Assembly: GCA_017634455.1 (NCBI GenBank)
Contig: JAGBNK010000017.1
Coordinates: 123,625 to 187,624, forward strand
Reading direction: 5' to 3'
DNA: 64,000 bases
From: Lachnospiraceae bacterium
Lineage (GTDB): Bacteria > Bacillota > Clostridia > Lachnospirales > Lachnospiraceae
How positions within the stretch are numbered: the first letter of the stretch is position 1; each line of letters opens with the position of its first letter. Positions 52,685 to 61,971 of this stretch are shown piece by piece. The notes beneath the pieces were generated by a model. It ran no database searches, was not told where the DNA came from, and saw only the letters and a list, made by a program, of their open reading frames with translations. The position numbers and the translations under genes are program-made.

Positions 52685-55114
52685 TTACATTCCAAGTAGT
52701 GAAGATATAGATGAGCTTGCACTCTGAATACTAGCAAGCTGTTTCTCCATATTAGAGAACTGCTTATAATATCTGTCTTCCATGTCTGCAATCTTGTCTT
52801 CCCAAGTCTTAATAGTCTTGGTATATCTACTATATTCAGAAGCCATCTGCTTGTCATTGTAAATTGTAAACGCACTACTTAAGTTTGTAGCCTGCATCTT
52901 CTTGCCAAGCTCTTTGTACAGTCCGCTTGCAAGCTGAGTCATAAACTCCTGAACTCCCTCCGGATCATTGGTTATAGCCTCAAGCAATTTATCCTGATTT
53001 CCAGAAGTAACACTATCCTCTGAATCACCATCAATATGATATGCATAATTCTCATTCTTGGTTGCATTCAAGAATCCCATTGTATGAATTCCAAAACTTC
53101 CAAGAGAATAGCTCTTGCCATTTACCTCGTAGCTGGCCATCATAGATGTTGTCATTGTATTAATGATTCCATTGATTGTAGAGTCCTTACGAAGAAGTGA
53201 ATCCTTGATTTTCTTTTCCCACTTCTCAACTTCGGAATCACTCATATCATGCTTCTCATCATCTGTAAGCGGCTCATAACCCTTGGCAGAATCTGCATTA
53301 TACAGCTTCATCAGTTCATTAATTACTTCATTATATGTATTCAGGAAGTCCTTCACCTTGTCATATAGTCCCTGACTATCTGAATCTGTTGTAATCTGAA
53401 TTGTCTCTCCAGGTGCTGTAACTGCCTGCGCCTTGATTGTAAGACCATTGATATTAAATGTATTGGTTGCAGATTTAAATGTTGCACCATTTAATGTAAT
53501 CTCCGCATCCTCTGCATCAACTCTTGTTGCGCCTTCATTATAGTAATCAGAAAGTGATATACCACCTTCCACCACGCTCTTTGCTGTCATAATCTTATCT
53601 GTAATAGTTTCTGCCACTGCATCAACATCTACATCAGAGAAGTTCTCTATATTCCAATAAGATGCATCTGTGTTATTAATAATATTCTGATTAGCAGAGA
53701 TTGTATTATCCAGAGATTCAAGCTCAGCATTCTGTGTTTCAATATCTGCTTCTGTCAGATATGTATATCCCTCGCCATATTTATATGTAGATGCAAGTGT
53801 ATACATGTCATCCTTGAGCTTATCAAGTGCATCTGTAGCAGATGCTTCCTCGCCATCTACAGCATCCTTTTTCAAGCCCAATTCTTTGGCCAGTGTCTCA
53901 AGCTTATTAGTAATTGAAACAGCTCCATCTGCAGCCTCATTGTAATACTTATCATATTTTACATATAGTCCTTCTGCATGCTCTACACCGTCCTCGTCAG
54001 TATAAGCACCGTTTGGTCCATAGTATGTATACTGGTTCTCTGCAGCATGTGTTACATAATGCTTCAACACACTTTCGAACTCACTCTTCTTCGCTGCAAG
54101 CTCTTCCTCTGTAAGTCCAAGTTCATTGGCATCTAACTTGTCCAATACATCAGTATAGACAGCGTCATAGGCTTTGCTATATGCAATATTGCCATTTATT
54201 GTCTTCTTCTGCTCTTCCGCATCATCTACTGCCTGATGTGCATCCTTTAATGTTGTAAGCAATTCAGTAATAGATGTCTTGGTAGCCTGACGAATATCAG
54301 CATCTGTAATTCCAGATGCAACTGCAGGATTTACAATGTAATTACCCTGATCATCTTTCTGTAGTTCTCCATTTGCATCAAGCTGATAATATGGCACAAT
54401 ATTGCCAGTTCCATCAAGAGCTGTAAGTCCCTTGGCATAAGATGCAGTCTTGAGATAAGTAGCATCATTGGCATCTGACTTCAATGAAAGTCCAACTGCC
54501 TTCAATGCCTTCAAACCATTTGCATCGCTTGAAGTAAGTGAGAAATCATTTTCCACACCAGTCTCAGCTGCACTTACGAACATTCGCAAATTCTTAGCAT
54601 CATAAGACGCCTTCACCCCTGACTTGTTCAATGACTCTACCAACTCAGAGATTTTCATATCTCCGCTTACTGCGATGTCTTTGTTAGTATTGCCTACACG
54701 AACAGTGATTGTAGAGCTACCTGTGAATCCAAGTTCTGATAACTTAGTATCCTCAGTAGTTCCCTTCTTCAACTCAGCACCTGTTACATAACCAGACTTA
54801 GCGGTCTTATTAATCTGCAATGTCTGTGTACCATTTACCGCCTTGGCTCCCGCTGTAATAGTAGCCTTGGTTGTATCAGACACCTTGGTTGTCTTCATAT
54901 TGTATGCTGAGGTAAATCTAAATGCACTTACCTTGTTATACAAGCTGTAGACCTTGCTGTTTACAGTACTATATGCTTCCTGCTTCCACTGCAATTTGGT
55001 CTGTGCTTTGGAATATTTATTTTTCTTCTCGGTATAGTTCATAACCATGGCAGAAACCAAAGCTTCTGTATCCATTCCTGATACCATACCACTCATTCTA
55101 ATTGGTGATGCCAT
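52685..55114 (-). CDS. fliD: Flagellar filament cap protein FliD
   Basis: An 809-residue FliD, the capping protein that folds flagellin at the filament tip. The N-terminal domain has the family MSGMVSGMDTEALV and the C-terminal domain the long coil ending DRYYKQFSNMEKQLASIQS. It is longer than usual (about 450-650 residues), because of an acidic Ala/Asp/Glu-rich central insertion (about 220-480). AGGAGG precedes the ATG; flaG ends nine bases upstream. Confidence 0.95.
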   Translation of the reverse strand: MASPIRMSGMVSGMDTEALVSAMVMNYTEKKNKYSKAQTKLQWKQEAYSTVNSKVYSLYNKVSAFRFTSAYNMKTTKVSDTTKATITAGAKAVNGTQTLQINKTAKSGYVTGAELKKGTTEDTKLSELGFTGSSTITVRVGNTNKDIAVSGDMKISELVESLNKSGVKASYDAKNLRMFVSAAETGVENDFSLTSSDANGLKALKAVGLSLKSDANDATYLKTASYAKGLTALDGTGNIVPYYQLDANGELQKDDQGNYIVNPAVASGITDADIRQATKTSITELLTTLKDAHQAVDDAEEQKKTINGNIAYSKAYDAVYTDVLDKLDANELGLTEEELAAKKSEFESVLKHYVTHAAENQYTYYGPNGAYTDEDGVEHAEGLYVKYDKYYNEAADGAVSITNKLETLAKELGLKKDAVDGEEASATDALDKLKDDMYTLASTYKYGEGYTYLTEADIETQNAELESLDNTISANQNIINNTDASYWNIENFSDVDVDAVAETITDKIMTAKSVVEGGISLSDYYNEGATRVDAEDAEITLNGATFKSATNTFNINGLTIKAQAVTAPGETIQITTDSDSQGLYDKVKDFLNTYNEVINELMKLYNADSAKGYEPLTDDEKHDMSDSEVEKWEKKIKDSLLRKDSTINGIINTMTTSMMASYEVNGKSYSLGSFGIHTMGFLNATKNENYAYHIDGDSEDSVTSGNQDKLLEAITNDPEGVQEFMTQLASGLYKELGKKMQATNLSSAFTIYNDKQMASEYSRYTKTIKTWEDKIADMEDRYYKQFSNMEKQLASIQSASSSISSLLGM

Positions 55115-55123
55115 ACGCGCCTC

Positions 55124-55561
55124 CTATCTCTTCTCGTCTACCATGATGCCAGCCATTTCCCAGACCTTCGCAATCATGTCGAGAGTCTTCTCAGGTGGAA
55201 ATTCCTTGATTACCTCTCGTGTTTCCTTATCAATAATCTTGATAGTTACACGATTAGTTGCTTCATGAATTCCGAAGACAGCTTCCCCATTGCTCTGTGC
55301 ATTCTTGTTGATTTTTTCAACTGCCTCACGGATTTGCTCATTACTAGCCTGTCCTTCTTCACGAACCTTGGCATTCTCAGAAATCTCAAAACCTTTCTGT
55401 GCTGGTGCGCTTGGTGTTGGCGCAGCGCTAACTGTCTCCATTGGATCTGGAGCTACATTTCCAGATGAAGCCGGTGCACTAACAACCTTGTTTGAGCTTA
55501 CACTTGAACTTCCTTGTCCCTGGTAATTTGTTGATACACTACTCATTCCTTCTACTTTCAT
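55124..55561 (-). CDS. flaG: FlaG protein
   Basis: A 145-residue FlaG, a small protein commonly next to fliD and involved in filament length. The conserved C-terminal half has VFGIHEATNRVTIKIIDKET and VIKEFPPEKTLDMIAKVWE; the N-terminal half is a low-complexity Ser/Ala/Pro region. The ATG at 55561 (GGAGG eleven bases upstream) is preferred over the 55624 extension. It is first in the flaG, fliD, fliS, FlgN-like operon driven by the SigD promoter at 55680. Confidence 0.9.
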   Translation of the reverse strand: MKVEGMSSVSTNYQGQGSSSVSSNKVVSAPASSGNVAPDPMETVSAAPTPSAPAQKGFEISENAKVREEGQASNEQIREAVEKINKNAQSNGEAVFGIHEATNRVTIKIIDKETREVIKEFPPEKTLDMIAKVWEMAGIMVDEKR

Positions 55562-55679
55562 TTCTCTATACACCTCCATGTGTTGCTTTACAATCAATAA
55601 CCATTTTCCTTTTCTCCTTCGCAAAAACCCTATGTAAAATAGTCATTGTAAGTTACAATTTGAGATATTTCTAAATAAT

Positions 55680-55706
55680 ATATCGGATGCGCGACTTTAG
55701 AATTAA
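55680..55706 (-). promoter_or_regulatory. SigD (sigma-28) promoter of the flaG-fliD-fliS operon
   Basis: On the minus strand GGGGTTAA (ending 55703) then 15 bases then TCCGATAT (55687-55680), the same spacing and flanks as the flagellin A promoter. Confidence 0.75.
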
Positions 55707-55792
55707 CCCCAAATATTCAAGAATATTATATGCATCACCATATAACTAGCCACATTGTCAAATGTGTGTAATTCCTTTATACATCCTGAGCG

Positions 55793-57157
55793 CTAATCTT
55801 TCAAGAGTTTTAATAAATTATTAGCTTGGCATTCCCATGAATATGACTTCTTATACAATTCATATCCCCTGTGAGCTCTGTCCGCTTTTTCAGACTCAGT
55901 ATGGTTCAGCGCCTCCTGCAACTTATCAAGTTTCAATATATTATATTGTCCAATGATTGACTCATCTGACTCCAAGGCATCTACATTCATATCACTTATA
56001 ACATAAGCCCCTGCTGCCATGGCAGATGTAACTCTGTCGTGTACCCCCTCTGAAAACAAGGGATTAATATCAAGAACGGTCTTGGCATTACCCATCAACT
56101 CAAACACATCCATCATCTGAACCTGTCCTATCAAATTAGCCTTGGCATAGTCTCCCAATGCAGTCATTTCCCATCCTGCTCCAGCTACAGTTATTTCCTG
56201 TCCGGATTTTACAATCTCTTCAACCACCCTGCGACGATGTACATTTCTCACATATTTATCTATCAGGAAGAGATAATTCATAAGCACTGGAAATTCTCTT
56301 GTAAAAAATTTCCCCTCCATCAAATCTTCCTGTGAAATGATATCAGCCAGACACTCCTCCATGGTACGCTCCACGGGCCCTGATAACATAACTTCTACAA
56401 GGTTCATACCCAAATCGTAGAAAAGCTTGCCTCGACCTGAGAGTTTGACATCACCACAATTATTATAAGCCATTTTGGAGCCAGCACTTTCTATTTCTAA
56501 CTCCAAGCTTTCACCTGTTTCTGGCTCCACGCTTTCACCAGTTTCTGGCTCCGCACCTTCACCGGCTTTAGCATCCTGCTTATAATTGCCCTCATAATTA
56601 ATATCAAATCTGCCCTCTTCCAGACCTGCTGCCAGTTTTCTGAAATCCTGCAGAATTCCCTGCTCATTTTCATAAGTGGCAGTGAGAAGAAGTGGTATTC
56701 GTCGGTTCTTATAGTCCACTCTGTGGGAGGGTTCTGTAGCTCCCATAGGCAGAAATCCAACTGACTTTAAATGAGGGTAATAATCCTTCATATATTTCAC
56801 ATGACGCTTATCAATACCGATGGCGTGATAATTGTCTATAGGGAATACCAGTCCCGGATGATGATACAGCGGATGATCCACAATATAATTATAAAACGGT
56901 GCATCTATACGATTCAGCAATCTGGATTCATCCTCCAAAATCATATAAGGCATCTGTGAATTTATATCTATAATAGCCTTGTAGGATTTACCCACTCTAT
57001 CCATGAAAGCAATATAATCCTCTTCACATGACAAACTTATATACTCCACATCCTCCCCCACATTTCTCAGTGCCTCACACATCTGCTGCAAAAAGAAACT
57101 TCCGGAGTAATAACACAGTTCTCTGGAATTAACCAGCAATATCTTATTTCCAGCCAA
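55793..57157 (-). CDS. CgeB-like glycosyltransferase with acidic repeat insertion
   Basis: A 454-residue protein with GT-B pattern. The N-terminal half has ILLVNSRELCYYSG and DHPLYHHPG; the C-terminal part resembles CgeB/glycosyltransferase group 1 domains, with VLDINPLFSEGVHDRVTSAM and AGAYVISD, the usual place of the nucleotide-sugar-binding Glu. Between them (about 197-232) lies an acidic insertion with repeats of EPETGES. In flagellar loci such proteins are thought to add sugars to flagellin or an initiating glycan. The start is TTG with GGAGG six bases upstream. Substrate unknown. Confidence 0.82.
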   Translation of the reverse strand: MAGNKILLVNSRELCYYSGSFFLQQMCEALRNVGEDVEYISLSCEEDYIAFMDRVGKSYKAIIDINSQMPYMILEDESRLLNRIDAPFYNYIVDHPLYHHPGLVFPIDNYHAIGIDKRHVKYMKDYYPHLKSVGFLPMGATEPSHRVDYKNRRIPLLLTATYENEQGILQDFRKLAAGLEEGRFDINYEGNYKQDAKAGEGAEPETGESVEPETGESLELEIESAGSKMAYNNCGDVKLSGRGKLFYDLGMNLVEVMLSGPVERTMEECLADIISQEDLMEGKFFTREFPVLMNYLFLIDKYVRNVHRRRVVEEIVKSGQEITVAGAGWEMTALGDYAKANLIGQVQMMDVFELMGNAKTVLDINPLFSEGVHDRVTSAMAAGAYVISDMNVDALESDESIIGQYNILKLDKLQEALNHTESEKADRAHRGYELYKKSYSWECQANNLLKLLKD

Positions 57158-57233
57158 TATTTTCCTCCACCTTTATAATTATAATCTCACAGTCTCCCAT
57201 GACCGCTACAACAATTTATTTTCTTATCCATAA

Positions 57234-57273
57234 AACAAAAAGCAATGCGTCAAAATATAATCCAACGCATTGC
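57234..57273 (-). terminator. Terminator of the methionine aminopeptidase unit
   Basis: GCAATGCGT and ACGCATTGC (minus strand) form a 9-bp perfect stem, followed by TTTTTGTTTT. It lies 19 bases after the map stop. Confidence 0.88.
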
Positions 57274-57291
57274 CCATTTTACATACATATC

Positions 57292-58161
57292 TTAATATGA
57301 CAAAATCTCATATCCATCTTCTGTAACCAAAACCTGGTACTCCCACTGTGCTGACTTAGCCCCATCAAGAGTATATACCTCCCAGCCATTTTCCTGATCA
57401 GTATGTATTCTCTCACTTCCAGCATTTACCATAGGCTCTATAGTAAATGTCATTCCTGGAACCAGAAGCATCTCTGTATCTCTAGCTGTATGATAACCAA
57501 TCCATGGCTCCTCGTGGAACTCAAGTCCGCATCCATGACCACCGATTTCACGCACTACAGTATATCCGTTGGCTGTTGCATGCTTCATTACAACATCTCC
57601 TAGATTTCCCATAAATGCCCATGGCTTAACCTCGGCCAATGCCAAATCACAACATTCCTTGGTCACTCTAACAAGGTCCTGATCTTCCTTACTTACATTG
57701 CCCACCATAAACATACGAGAAGAGTCTGAATAATATCCATTTAATATAGTAGAACAATCTACATTTACAATATCCCCATCCTCAAGGAATACATCCTCAT
57801 GAGGATATCCGTGACATACCTGATCATTTACCGAAGTACATACACTATATGGAAATCCCTCATAATTCAATGGCGCTGGAATTCCGCCCATTTCCTTGGT
57901 AACTTTGTTGACAATATCATCGATTTCTTTTAAGCACATACCAACCTTGATATTTTTGCCAACTTCATCCAGACAGGCAATATTTATCTTGGCACTATCT
58001 CTAATCCCCTGAATCTGCTCCGGATTCTTGATTATATCATGGGTAGGTACAATATGGCCTTCCAATCTATAACCTTCGATTTTTCTGTCCATCTGTTCAT
58101 GACACTGCTTATATTTTCTTCCGCTTCCACACCAGCATGGGTCGTTTCTGCCTATTTTCAT
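57292..58161 (-). CDS. map: Methionine aminopeptidase with SEC-C zinc motif
   Basis: A 289-residue type I methionine aminopeptidase that removes the initiator Met. The N-terminal SEC-C motif CWCGSGRKYKQCH (CxCx8CH) binds zinc; the catalytic domain has SVNDQVCHG, the metal ligands in VDCSTIL and the His in IGGHGCGLEFHEEP, and FTIEPM. SEC-C-bearing aminopeptidases are common in Clostridia and may be ribosome-docked. The ATG at 58161 is preferred over 58218 because the zinc motif begins only eight residues in. It follows the SurA-like gene by 22 bases. Confidence 0.95.
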   Translation of the reverse strand: MKIGRNDPCWCGSGRKYKQCHEQMDRKIEGYRLEGHIVPTHDIIKNPEQIQGIRDSAKINIACLDEVGKNIKVGMCLKEIDDIVNKVTKEMGGIPAPLNYEGFPYSVCTSVNDQVCHGYPHEDVFLEDGDIVNVDCSTILNGYYSDSSRMFMVGNVSKEDQDLVRVTKECCDLALAEVKPWAFMGNLGDVVMKHATANGYTVVREIGGHGCGLEFHEEPWIGYHTARDTEMLLVPGMTFTIEPMVNAGSERIHTDQENGWEVYTLDGAKSAQWEYQVLVTEDGYEILSY

Positions 58162-58183
58162 TGTTATCTCTCTCTTTCTGCGT

Positions 58184-58885
58184 CTATTTCTCATTATCCT
58201 TCTTGTCTTCCAAACCATTTATATAATTTGTTTTGGTATGTGTCAAGGTTATATCACCAATGGATATTCTATCCCATATCTTATTATTGATTTTTAAATC
58301 CTGTTCTTCTAACAGTTTCTTATAATATAAGCCATCCCAATTATAAGAAGCTGTGGTAGCCCTGTTCTCCTCCACCAACTTCTGTTGATACTTATCCGCA
58401 AGTGCTACATTTCTCAATTCCTGATAAATGTATTCTTCACTGACAGGCAGATTATCCCGTTGTTGATCCAGCATATCCATCCAGAAATCCGATACTGCAG
58501 AACGATACAATTTCTCATCCTCTGCATCCAGAGTCACTCCATCTGCCTCTGCCATCTGGCATAAGAGTTTCGTATGGATTGCCATATTCATTACAGCTTC
58601 CTTGGCTGCCACTCTTATAAATTGTCCATTGGCATGAGCATTCCAATAATCCCTGGTGTTGTCCGGATTATATATCTCAGCTTCCTCTTCCACAACTCGC
58701 TCTTCGTACACTATGTACAAAGTCATCTCACCAAATGTAACTTCCTCTCCATTTAGCACAAAAGCTGTGTCCAGTACATGGTCCTCGAAGCTAATTTTCT
58801 GACGACTATTCCATTGGTAATACGCAGCAATTGCCACTACACCAATAAGTGCAATGACAATTATTACTTTCAATATACGTTTCAT
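58184..58885 (-). CDS. Membrane-anchored SurA/PrsA N-terminal-like protein
   Basis: A 233-residue protein with one N-terminal hydrophobic segment (about residues 4-24), an acidic extracytoplasmic domain and no lipobox. The body resembles the SurA/PrsA N-terminal chaperone domain (FVLNGEEVTFGEMTLY, then the YQQKLVEENR helix) but lacks a PPIase domain. It may fold secreted proteins. GAGGGTG precedes the ATG at 58885. It sits between the NlpC/P60 gene and map, probably in one transcript. Confidence 0.72.
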   Translation of the reverse strand: MKRILKVIIVIALIGVVAIAAYYQWNSRQKISFEDHVLDTAFVLNGEEVTFGEMTLYIVYEERVVEEEAEIYNPDNTRDYWNAHANGQFIRVAAKEAVMNMAIHTKLLCQMAEADGVTLDAEDEKLYRSAVSDFWMDMLDQQRDNLPVSEEYIYQELRNVALADKYQQKLVEENRATTASYNWDGLYYKKLLEEQDLKINNKIWDRISIGDITLTHTKTNYINGLEDKKDNEK

Positions 58886-58900
58886 ATAAATATACACCCT

Positions 58901-59989
58901 CTACAATCTGCGAATTGTAATAATCTTGCCGCAATTCACAGAGCGGTTATTCGTGATACCATGAGCGCTATCCTGCGCTTCAACAATAGTACCATTTCCA
59001 GTATATATACCTACATGTCCTGAATAGCATACAATATCTCCTGCCTGCAGATTCTGGTAACTAACCTCTGAACCTACACTTCTAAGTCCATCAGCTGTAT
59101 ATCTACCACTTAGCAATCCGAAGTTTCTAAATACATAGCTTACAAATCCACTACAATCTGCGCCGCCGTTAGCAGGATCTGTTCCACCCCATGTGTAAGG
59201 GCAACCTACAAATTGATTTGCAAATGCTACAATTGCGGATCCGTTGCCACTGGAACCTGGATTTAAATTACCATTGACATTCTCACTTGACTGAGAAGAT
59301 GTACGTGCTGTAGTTGCCTGAGCACTCTGTGCCGCCTGAGCCTGTGCTGCTGCCTGTCTAGCTGCCAATTCCTGAGCCTGCTTTAACTGAGAATCCAAAT
59401 CCTTGATTTTGCCCTTCTTGCTGGCAATCATAGATTGCAGATTTGCCTCCTCAGCCTGCATAGAAGCCTTGGCGCTGGCCAGCTCTGCCGCCTGGGCGTC
59501 CAGTTCTTCCTTCATATAAGAAATCTCCTGAACTGTAGCTTCATAATTATCAAGCATCTCTTTATCATATGTATATACAGAGTTCACATATTCCATACGA
59601 TTCAGGAAATCAGTAATACTTCCTGACTCAAGCAAAACGGAAAATACATTTTCACCGCTGTTCTCATACATAAACTGTATACGAATCTTCATAGCAGCAT
59701 ATTGATTATCCGCTGCTGCCTGTGCATTTTCCAACTCGATCTCTGTGTTGGCAATCTCCTGCTGTATCTCATCAATCTCAGACTGAAGTCCAGCCATCTC
59801 ACTGACAATAGCTACCAAATCAGAATCAAGCGCACTGAGTTCTTCCTGCAATTCGCTTTTCTCATTCTGAATCTGAGTCACGCTCTTCACCGCCTGGGCG
59901 GTATTAGATTGTAAAAAAGCAGTGATTGTCACCATGCAAATAGCCACACCAACTTTTCCTATTCGCAAAACATCTCTTTTTTTGATCAT
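58901..59989 (-). CDS. Secreted NlpC/P60 cell-wall endopeptidase with coiled coil
   Basis: A 362-residue secreted DL-endopeptidase of the CwlO type. A signal peptide (KIGKVGVAICMVTITAF, ending about residue 33) is followed by a long coiled coil (about 35-220), an Ala/Gln-rich linker and a C-terminal NlpC/P60 domain (about 250-362). The catalytic Cys is in GGADCSGFVSY and the His in YSGHVGIYTG. The coiled coil is expected to hold the enzyme inactive until contacted by FtsEX, as in CwlO and PcsB; FtsEX is not in this window. It is followed by the SurA-like gene after 15 bases. Confidence 0.94.
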   Translation of the reverse strand: MIKKRDVLRIGKVGVAICMVTITAFLQSNTAQAVKSVTQIQNEKSELQEELSALDSDLVAIVSEMAGLQSEIDEIQQEIANTEIELENAQAAADNQYAAMKIRIQFMYENSGENVFSVLLESGSITDFLNRMEYVNSVYTYDKEMLDNYEATVQEISYMKEELDAQAAELASAKASMQAEEANLQSMIASKKGKIKDLDSQLKQAQELAARQAAAQAQAAQSAQATTARTSSQSSENVNGNLNPGSSGNGSAIVAFANQFVGCPYTWGGTDPANGGADCSGFVSYVFRNFGLLSGRYTADGLRSVGSEVSYQNLQAGDIVCYSGHVGIYTGNGTIVEAQDSAHGITNNRSVNCGKIITIRRL

Positions 59990-60072
59990 TTATCCAAATC
60001 CCTTAATCTAATAATCTACATATCAACATTTTCTATCATTATACTATATTTTCTCCACAATATGTAGTGCGA

Positions 60073-61971
60073 TTAAGCATTTACTATTTTTCCAGTGTAT
60101 AGCTGGTAATATTTTCCACCTTCTGCCATAAGCTCTTCGTGACTGCCTCGTTCAATAATGCGTCCCTGATCCAGAACCATAATACAATCACTGTTTCTGA
60201 TAGTTGACAATCTATGAGCTATGACAAATGTGGTTCTACCATGCATAAGTTTATCCATACCATCCTGAACAATCTTCTCTGTTCTGGTATCAATAGAACT
60301 TGTAGCCTCATCCAAAATAAGTACTGGTGGATCAGCAATAGCAGCTCTGGCAATTGCAAGAAGCTGGCGCTGTCCCTGTGACAGGCTTCCGCCGTTTCCA
60401 GTGATTACTGTATCATAACCATCCTCAAGACGACGAATGAATCCATCTGCATTGGCAAGCTTAGCTGCTGCGCGAACCTCCTCGTCAGTGGCATCAAGCT
60501 TACCATATCTAATATTGTCTGCAATAGTTCCGGTAAAGAGCTGAGTATCCTGCAATACAATTCCAAGGGAACGACGAAGGTCAGCCTTCTTGATCTTGTT
60601 GATATTGATACCATCATATCGAATCTTACCATCTGCTATATCATAGAAGCGATTTATCAGATTAGTAATAGTAGTCTTACCTGCACCTGTTGCTCCAACA
60701 AAGGCGATCTTCTGACCTGGCTCCGCAAACATTTTGATATCATGAAGTACTGTCTTCTCCGGTACATAAGCGAAATCAACTCCGTCAAATACCACATCAC
60801 CTGTCAACCACTTGTAATCAGTTGTGTCAGTATCCTTGTGATAATGCTTCCAAGCCCATTTTCCAGTTCTCTCTTCGCACTCCACAATCTGTCCGTTCTC
60901 TTCCCTTGCATTCACAAGCATTACATAACCGTCATCAACCTCTGGTTCCTCGTCAATCAAATCAAAGATTCTCTTAGCGCCAGCCATAGCCATTACAATG
61001 AAGTTAAGCTGCTGTGACACCTGGTTAATTGGCATATTGAAACTTTTGTTAAATGTTAGGAAGCTGGCCAACTTACCAAGAGTAAGTCCTGTAGCACCTG
61101 TCAAAGCCAAAGCACCACCAATAACTGCTACCAATACATAGGATACATTTCCAATCTGAGCATTGGCTGGCATAAGGATATTTGCATAAGCATTGGCCTT
61201 GGAAGCTGAATCGAAGAGCTGCTCATTGAGCTCAGTAAACTTCTCAATAGCCTCATCCTCATGGTTGAACACCTTGACAACCTTCTGGCCATTCATCATC
61301 TCTTCAATATTTCCATTTACTGTAGCAATGTCTTTCTGCTGCTTTGTAAAATATTTTCCAGACTGGCCTGCAACCTTGCCGGTTACAAAGAACATAACAA
61401 ATACCATCAAAAGAGTAACACCTGTCAGCGGCAAGCTCAATCTAATCATGGAAATTAGTACTGCCACAATAGTCAATGTGGAATTGAATATTTGTGGAAT
61501 ACTCTGTGAAATAAGCTGTCTCAATGTATCAATATCATTGGTATATGTAGACATAATATCTCCATGAGCATGAGTATCGAAATACTTAATAGGTAACTTC
61601 TCCATATGCTCAAATAGCTCATTTCTAAGCTTTCGCTGAGCGCCCTGGCTCACATATATCATTATGTAATTGTATATATAAGTAGCTATAATACCAACTG
61701 CGTAAAATACTACAACCTTGCGGATTGCATGAGCCAGAGGGCCGAAGTCATGGCTACCTGTCTGAAGCATCGGCATAATATAGTCATCAATCAGAGTCTG
61801 CATAAATAATGTTCCCTGAACATTGGCAAGAACGCTGATTATAATTCCAACGAAAATTGCGAGGAAGTGAAGCTTATAATATTTAAACAAAAACTGAAAT
61901 ACTCTCTTGAGGGCACCTGCGTTTTGTTTAAAATCTTCTTTGGTTAATTTCTTTCTAGGTGTACGTGCCAT
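60073..61971 (-). CDS. ABC exporter subunit, catalytically competent half
   Basis: A 632-residue half-transporter with six membrane helices (about 40-330) and a C-terminal ATPase. Walker A is GATGAGKTT, the signature LSQGQRQ, Walker B LILDEATSS with the catalytic Glu. It begins on the TAATG that ends the upstream partner gene, so translation is coupled. Together with the partner it forms a heterodimeric ABC exporter of the multidrug, lipid or peptide type. Confidence 0.95.
   Translation of the reverse strand: MARTPRKKLTKEDFKQNAGALKRVFQFLFKYYKLHFLAIFVGIIISVLANVQGTLFMQTLIDDYIMPMLQTGSHDFGPLAHAIRKVVVFYAVGIIATYIYNYIMIYVSQGAQRKLRNELFEHMEKLPIKYFDTHAHGDIMSTYTNDIDTLRQLISQSIPQIFNSTLTIVAVLISMIRLSLPLTGVTLLMVFVMFFVTGKVAGQSGKYFTKQQKDIATVNGNIEEMMNGQKVVKVFNHEDEAIEKFTELNEQLFDSASKANAYANILMPANAQIGNVSYVLVAVIGGALALTGATGLTLGKLASFLTFNKSFNMPINQVSQQLNFIVMAMAGAKRIFDLIDEEPEVDDGYVMLVNAREENGQIVECEERTGKWAWKHYHKDTDTTDYKWLTGDVVFDGVDFAYVPEKTVLHDIKMFAEPGQKIAFVGATGAGKTTITNLINRFYDIADGKIRYDGININKIKKADLRRSLGIVLQDTQLFTGTIADNIRYGKLDATDEEVRAAAKLANADGFIRRLEDGYDTVITGNGGSLSQGQRQLLAIARAAIADPPVLILDEATSSIDTRTEKIVQDGMDKLMHGRTTFVIAHRLSTIRNSDCIMVLDQGRIIERGSHEELMAEGGKYYQLYTGKIVNA

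Noticed and set aside
60010..60072. Terminator formed by CTACATAT/ATATGTAG upstream of the NlpC gene
   Set aside because: AT-rich, long loop and no T run; it more probably overlaps a promoter with a TATAAT that lacks a good -35 box.
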